Positions 62,063-64,000 of a stretch of DNA of 64,000 nucleotides are shown here, piece by piece. The position numbers and the translations under genes were made by a program. The notes beneath the pieces were generated by a model. It was not told where the DNA came from and searched no databases. It worked only from the letters and a program-made list of their open reading frames with translations. The DNA is from Rhizomys pruinosus (Eukaryota > Chordata > Mammalia > Rodentia > Spalacidae): contig VZQC01006716.1 in assembly GCA_009823505.1 (NCBI GenBank), positions 677,507 through 741,506 of the forward strand, in the 5' to 3' direction. Every line of letters starts with the position of its first letter. Within the stretch, counting starts at the first letter, position 1.

Positions 62063-62500
62063 AAGAACTCTTAAAAGACTAAAAATGAACCTATCATTTG
62101 TCCCAATCATACCACTCCTGGGTGTATACCCAAAGGATTCATCCTATAGCAGAGATACATGCACAACCATGTTTATTGCAGTTTTTTTCACAATAGTGAA
62201 GAGCTGGAAGCAATCCAAACGTCCCTCAATTGATGAGTGGATAATGAAAATGTGGTACATTTACACAGTGGAGTTTTATGCAGTGGTAAAGAAAGATGAC
62301 ATCATGAAATGTGTAAGTAAATGGATGGAACTAGAAGCTATTGTGCTAAGTGAAGTAACAGTCTCAGAAAATCAAACAGCATATATTATCCCTCATTTGT
62401 TCATTTGTGGATCCTAACACCAAATCCTTGCATGTAAGTCAAAGTGGGTAATTGGTCAGTAAAAATAATACCACATTGACTGACATCACTATAGATACAG
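62063..62500 (+). mobile_element. L1 3' end, 5'-truncated
   Basis: ACCACTCCTGGGTGTATACC, CAATAGTGAAGAGCTGGAAG CAATCC, GATGAGTGGATAATGAAAAT GTGGTACATTTACACAGTGG and ATGGATGGAACTAGAAGC are the conserved L1 3' terminal region. The 110-codon frame at 62085-62417 is a chance frame in this region, not intact ORF2. Confidence 0.82.
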
Positions 62501-62544
62501 CTTGAAGTGTGTCTGTGTTTTCCTCAGTTCTAAGATTTAGGAGA

Positions 62545-62712
62545 AGCCGGGTGTGGTGGCGCACACCTTTAATCCTAGCACTCGGGAGGCAGAGGCAGAC
62601 AGATCTCTGTGAGTTCAAGGCCAGCCTGGTCTACAGAGTGAGTTCCAGGACAGCTGGGACTACAGGGAGACCCTGTCTCGAAAAGACAAAAAAAAAAAAA
62701 AAAAAAAAAAGA
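62545..62712 (+). mobile_element. Young B1 SINE, left arm of an inverted pair
   Basis: AGCCGGGTGTGGTGGCGCAC ... GACCCTGTCTCGAAAAGAC plus about 22 A. Near consensus; the reverse B1 begins about 25 bp to the right. Confidence 0.95.
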
Positions 62713-62736
62713 ATTGAGGAGGAAAGAATAATCGCT

Positions 62737-62902
62737 CTTTTTTTTTTTTAGTTTTTTGGTCTTTTCGAGACAGGGTCTCCCTGTAACCCCAGCTGTCCTG
62801 GAACTCATTCTGTAGACCAGGCTGGCCTTGAACTCACAAAGATCCGCCTGCCTCTGCCTCCCGAGTGCTAGGATTAAAGGTATGCGCCACCACATCCAGC
62901 TA
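62737..62902 (-). mobile_element. Young B1 SINE, right arm of an inverted pair
   Basis: T tail, TGGTCTTTTCGAGACAGGG ... GGTATGCGCCACCACATCCAG C. Highly complementary to 62545-62712. Confidence 0.95.
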
Positions 62903-63107
62903 AATCTCTTTTTTTAAAGTACATTAACATACATCAACTTGCTATGTAATTTAGGAATATAAAGTTATATTTCTTTTTAACCTGCATGCAAGTTTACAGT
63001 TAAACTGTAAATCTCCAAATGTGTTTTGGAATTAACCTGTAGTTTATTTTCAGACTTTGTAAATTTGATATATATATATATGAGTATAATTAAAAAAAAT
63101 ACATGCC

Positions 63108-63262
63108 ACTGGGCGTGGTGGCACATACCTTTAATCCCAGCACCCAGGAGGCAGAGGCAGGTGGATCTCTGTGAGTTCAAGGCCAGCCTGGTCTACAGAA
63201 TGAGCTCCAGGCCAGCTGGGACTAAAGGGAGACCCTATCTCAAAAAGACCAAAAAAAAAAAG
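63108..63262 (+). mobile_element. B1 SINE
   Basis: ACTGGGCGTGGTGGCACATA ... GACCCTATCTCAAAAAGACC plus tail. Shares the GAGCTCCAGGCCAGCTGGGACTAAAGG type middle (split here) with the copies at 556 and 51243. Confidence 0.93.
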
Positions 63263-63292
63263 AATCCCAAGAGCCCACATATCCCATAAGGC

Positions 63293-63364
63293 AAGAATTT
63301 CTTCTTTTTTTTTTTTTTCCAAAGCCAATTTTTTATTGAAGCTCTGTAAAGAATTTCTTCTTTT
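63293..63364 (-). mobile_element. Minimal processed-mRNA insertion with target duplication
   Basis: AAGAATTTCTTCTTTT at 63293-63308 and 63349-63364 encloses about 40 bp. On the minus strand this reads ACAGAGCTTCAATAAAAAAT TGGCTTTGG then poly(A): an AATAAA signal about 13-14 nt before the A tail. It is the last ~28 nt of a polyadenylated transcript. I cannot name the source mRNA. Confidence 0.75.
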
Positions 63365-63502
63365 AGGTCATGCTATTACTTTCAACATTTCTAAGTCGCA
63401 CAATAAAAGTCATGCCTTAAATAAGGAAAAAAAAGAAAAAGAAAACATCATTTTAGTGTTTACTGTGTCTATGCGCTTAGCCCTTCCAGGTTTTGTTGTT
63501 GT

Positions 63503-63652
63503 TGCTGTTTGTCATTTTTGAGTCAGGGTCTCCCTGTAGCCCCAGCTGGCCAGGAATTCACTACATAAACCAGGCTGGCCTTGAATTCACAATGATCCGC
63601 CTGTCTCTGCCCCCCGGGTGCTGGGATTAAAGGTGTGTGCCACTATACCTGG
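63503..63652 (-). mobile_element. B1 SINE
   Basis: GTTTGTCATTTTTGAGTCAG GG ... GTGTGCCACTATACCTGGC. Preceded by a (TTG)n patch. Confidence 0.92.
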
Positions 63653-64000
63653 CTACTTAAATATTTTAGATATTGTCTAACTATTATCAACATCAGTGGT
63701 TGAAAACCAATAATTTCTAATATTTTCAAAGTGTTATTTAGATGTCTGGGTTCTCATTTTAACAAGGAAATTCAGACTTTCAGATTATTTTGACCATGCA
63801 CTTTTGTTTACTGGAACAATACACAGGCAATTTAGATACCAAGCTGCGGTTAAACTCAAAAGCAATCATACATCTTTACTCAGGGGAGTAGATAAGATAT
63901 GTTTCTAGGAAGTAAGTTGCAAAATCGAGGCTATAAAACCACCTTTGACTATTTGTGGACAACATTTTAATTTTACCTTGTTATTGAAAGATAAACACAA
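63653..64000. other. Unique AT-rich sequence, no gene seen
   Basis: Nothing recognised up to the window end. Confidence 0.55.

Noticed and set aside
62085..62417. 110-codon frame resembling a conserved protein
   Set aside because: It lies in the L1 3' terminal region, which is noncoding here; the element is 5'-truncated.

Overview
This window looks like nuclear DNA from a muroid rodent. It is saturated with rodent SINEs: 7SL-derived B1, tRNA-derived B2/B3, ID, and ID/B1 composites of B4 type. It also carries rodent Lx-type L1 3' ends, two medium-copy rodent repeats, and ancient mammalian repeats (MIR, L2, MER5A, L1M). The youngest B2 copies share a 17-bp internal duplication that I do not remember from mouse B2, so the source is probably a rodent other than Mus; this is inference. 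I found no protein-coding gene, rRNA gene or functional tRNA gene. All longer open frames are microsatellite, SINE or chance frames. The window reads as intergenic or deep-intronic DNA.

Layout. 0-28 kb: SINE-rich DNA with unique stretches of 0.3-1.5 kb, an L2-MER5A block at 8.0-8.9 kb, MIRs near 16.6 and 18.1 kb, and a SINE pile-up at 25.2-26.0 kb. 28.0-32.6 kb: a single N followed by an error-rich second copy of 24.2-27.7 kb, almost certainly an assembly artefact. 33-36 kb: nested rodent repeats next to an AT-rich, SINE-free stretch that looks like a conserved noncoding element. 37-41.4 kb: two L2 relics and an L1 3' UTR. 43.3-44.0 kb: about 700 bp of GAGACA-type microsatellite. 44-53.8 kb: mostly unique DNA, including a CpG-rich exon-like patch at 45.2 kb. 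53.84-54.18 kb: a 38-bp x 9 minisatellite in which six units carry CACGTG. 54.7-64 kb: nested B2s, an L1M relic, an L1 3' end, a close inverted B1 pair and a tiny processed-mRNA insertion.

No genes act together here. The most interesting biology is in the retrotransposition scars. At least four loci have target-site duplications flanking only an A-rich or T-rich tail. One locus carries only the last ~28 nt of an mRNA plus its poly(A). One B2 copy has a perfect target duplication but no 3' end or tail. The duplication-bearing B2 subfamily and the E-box minisatellite are also worth checking. Family names come from recognised sequence, not a database search, and element boundaries are usually good to within about 5-20 bp.
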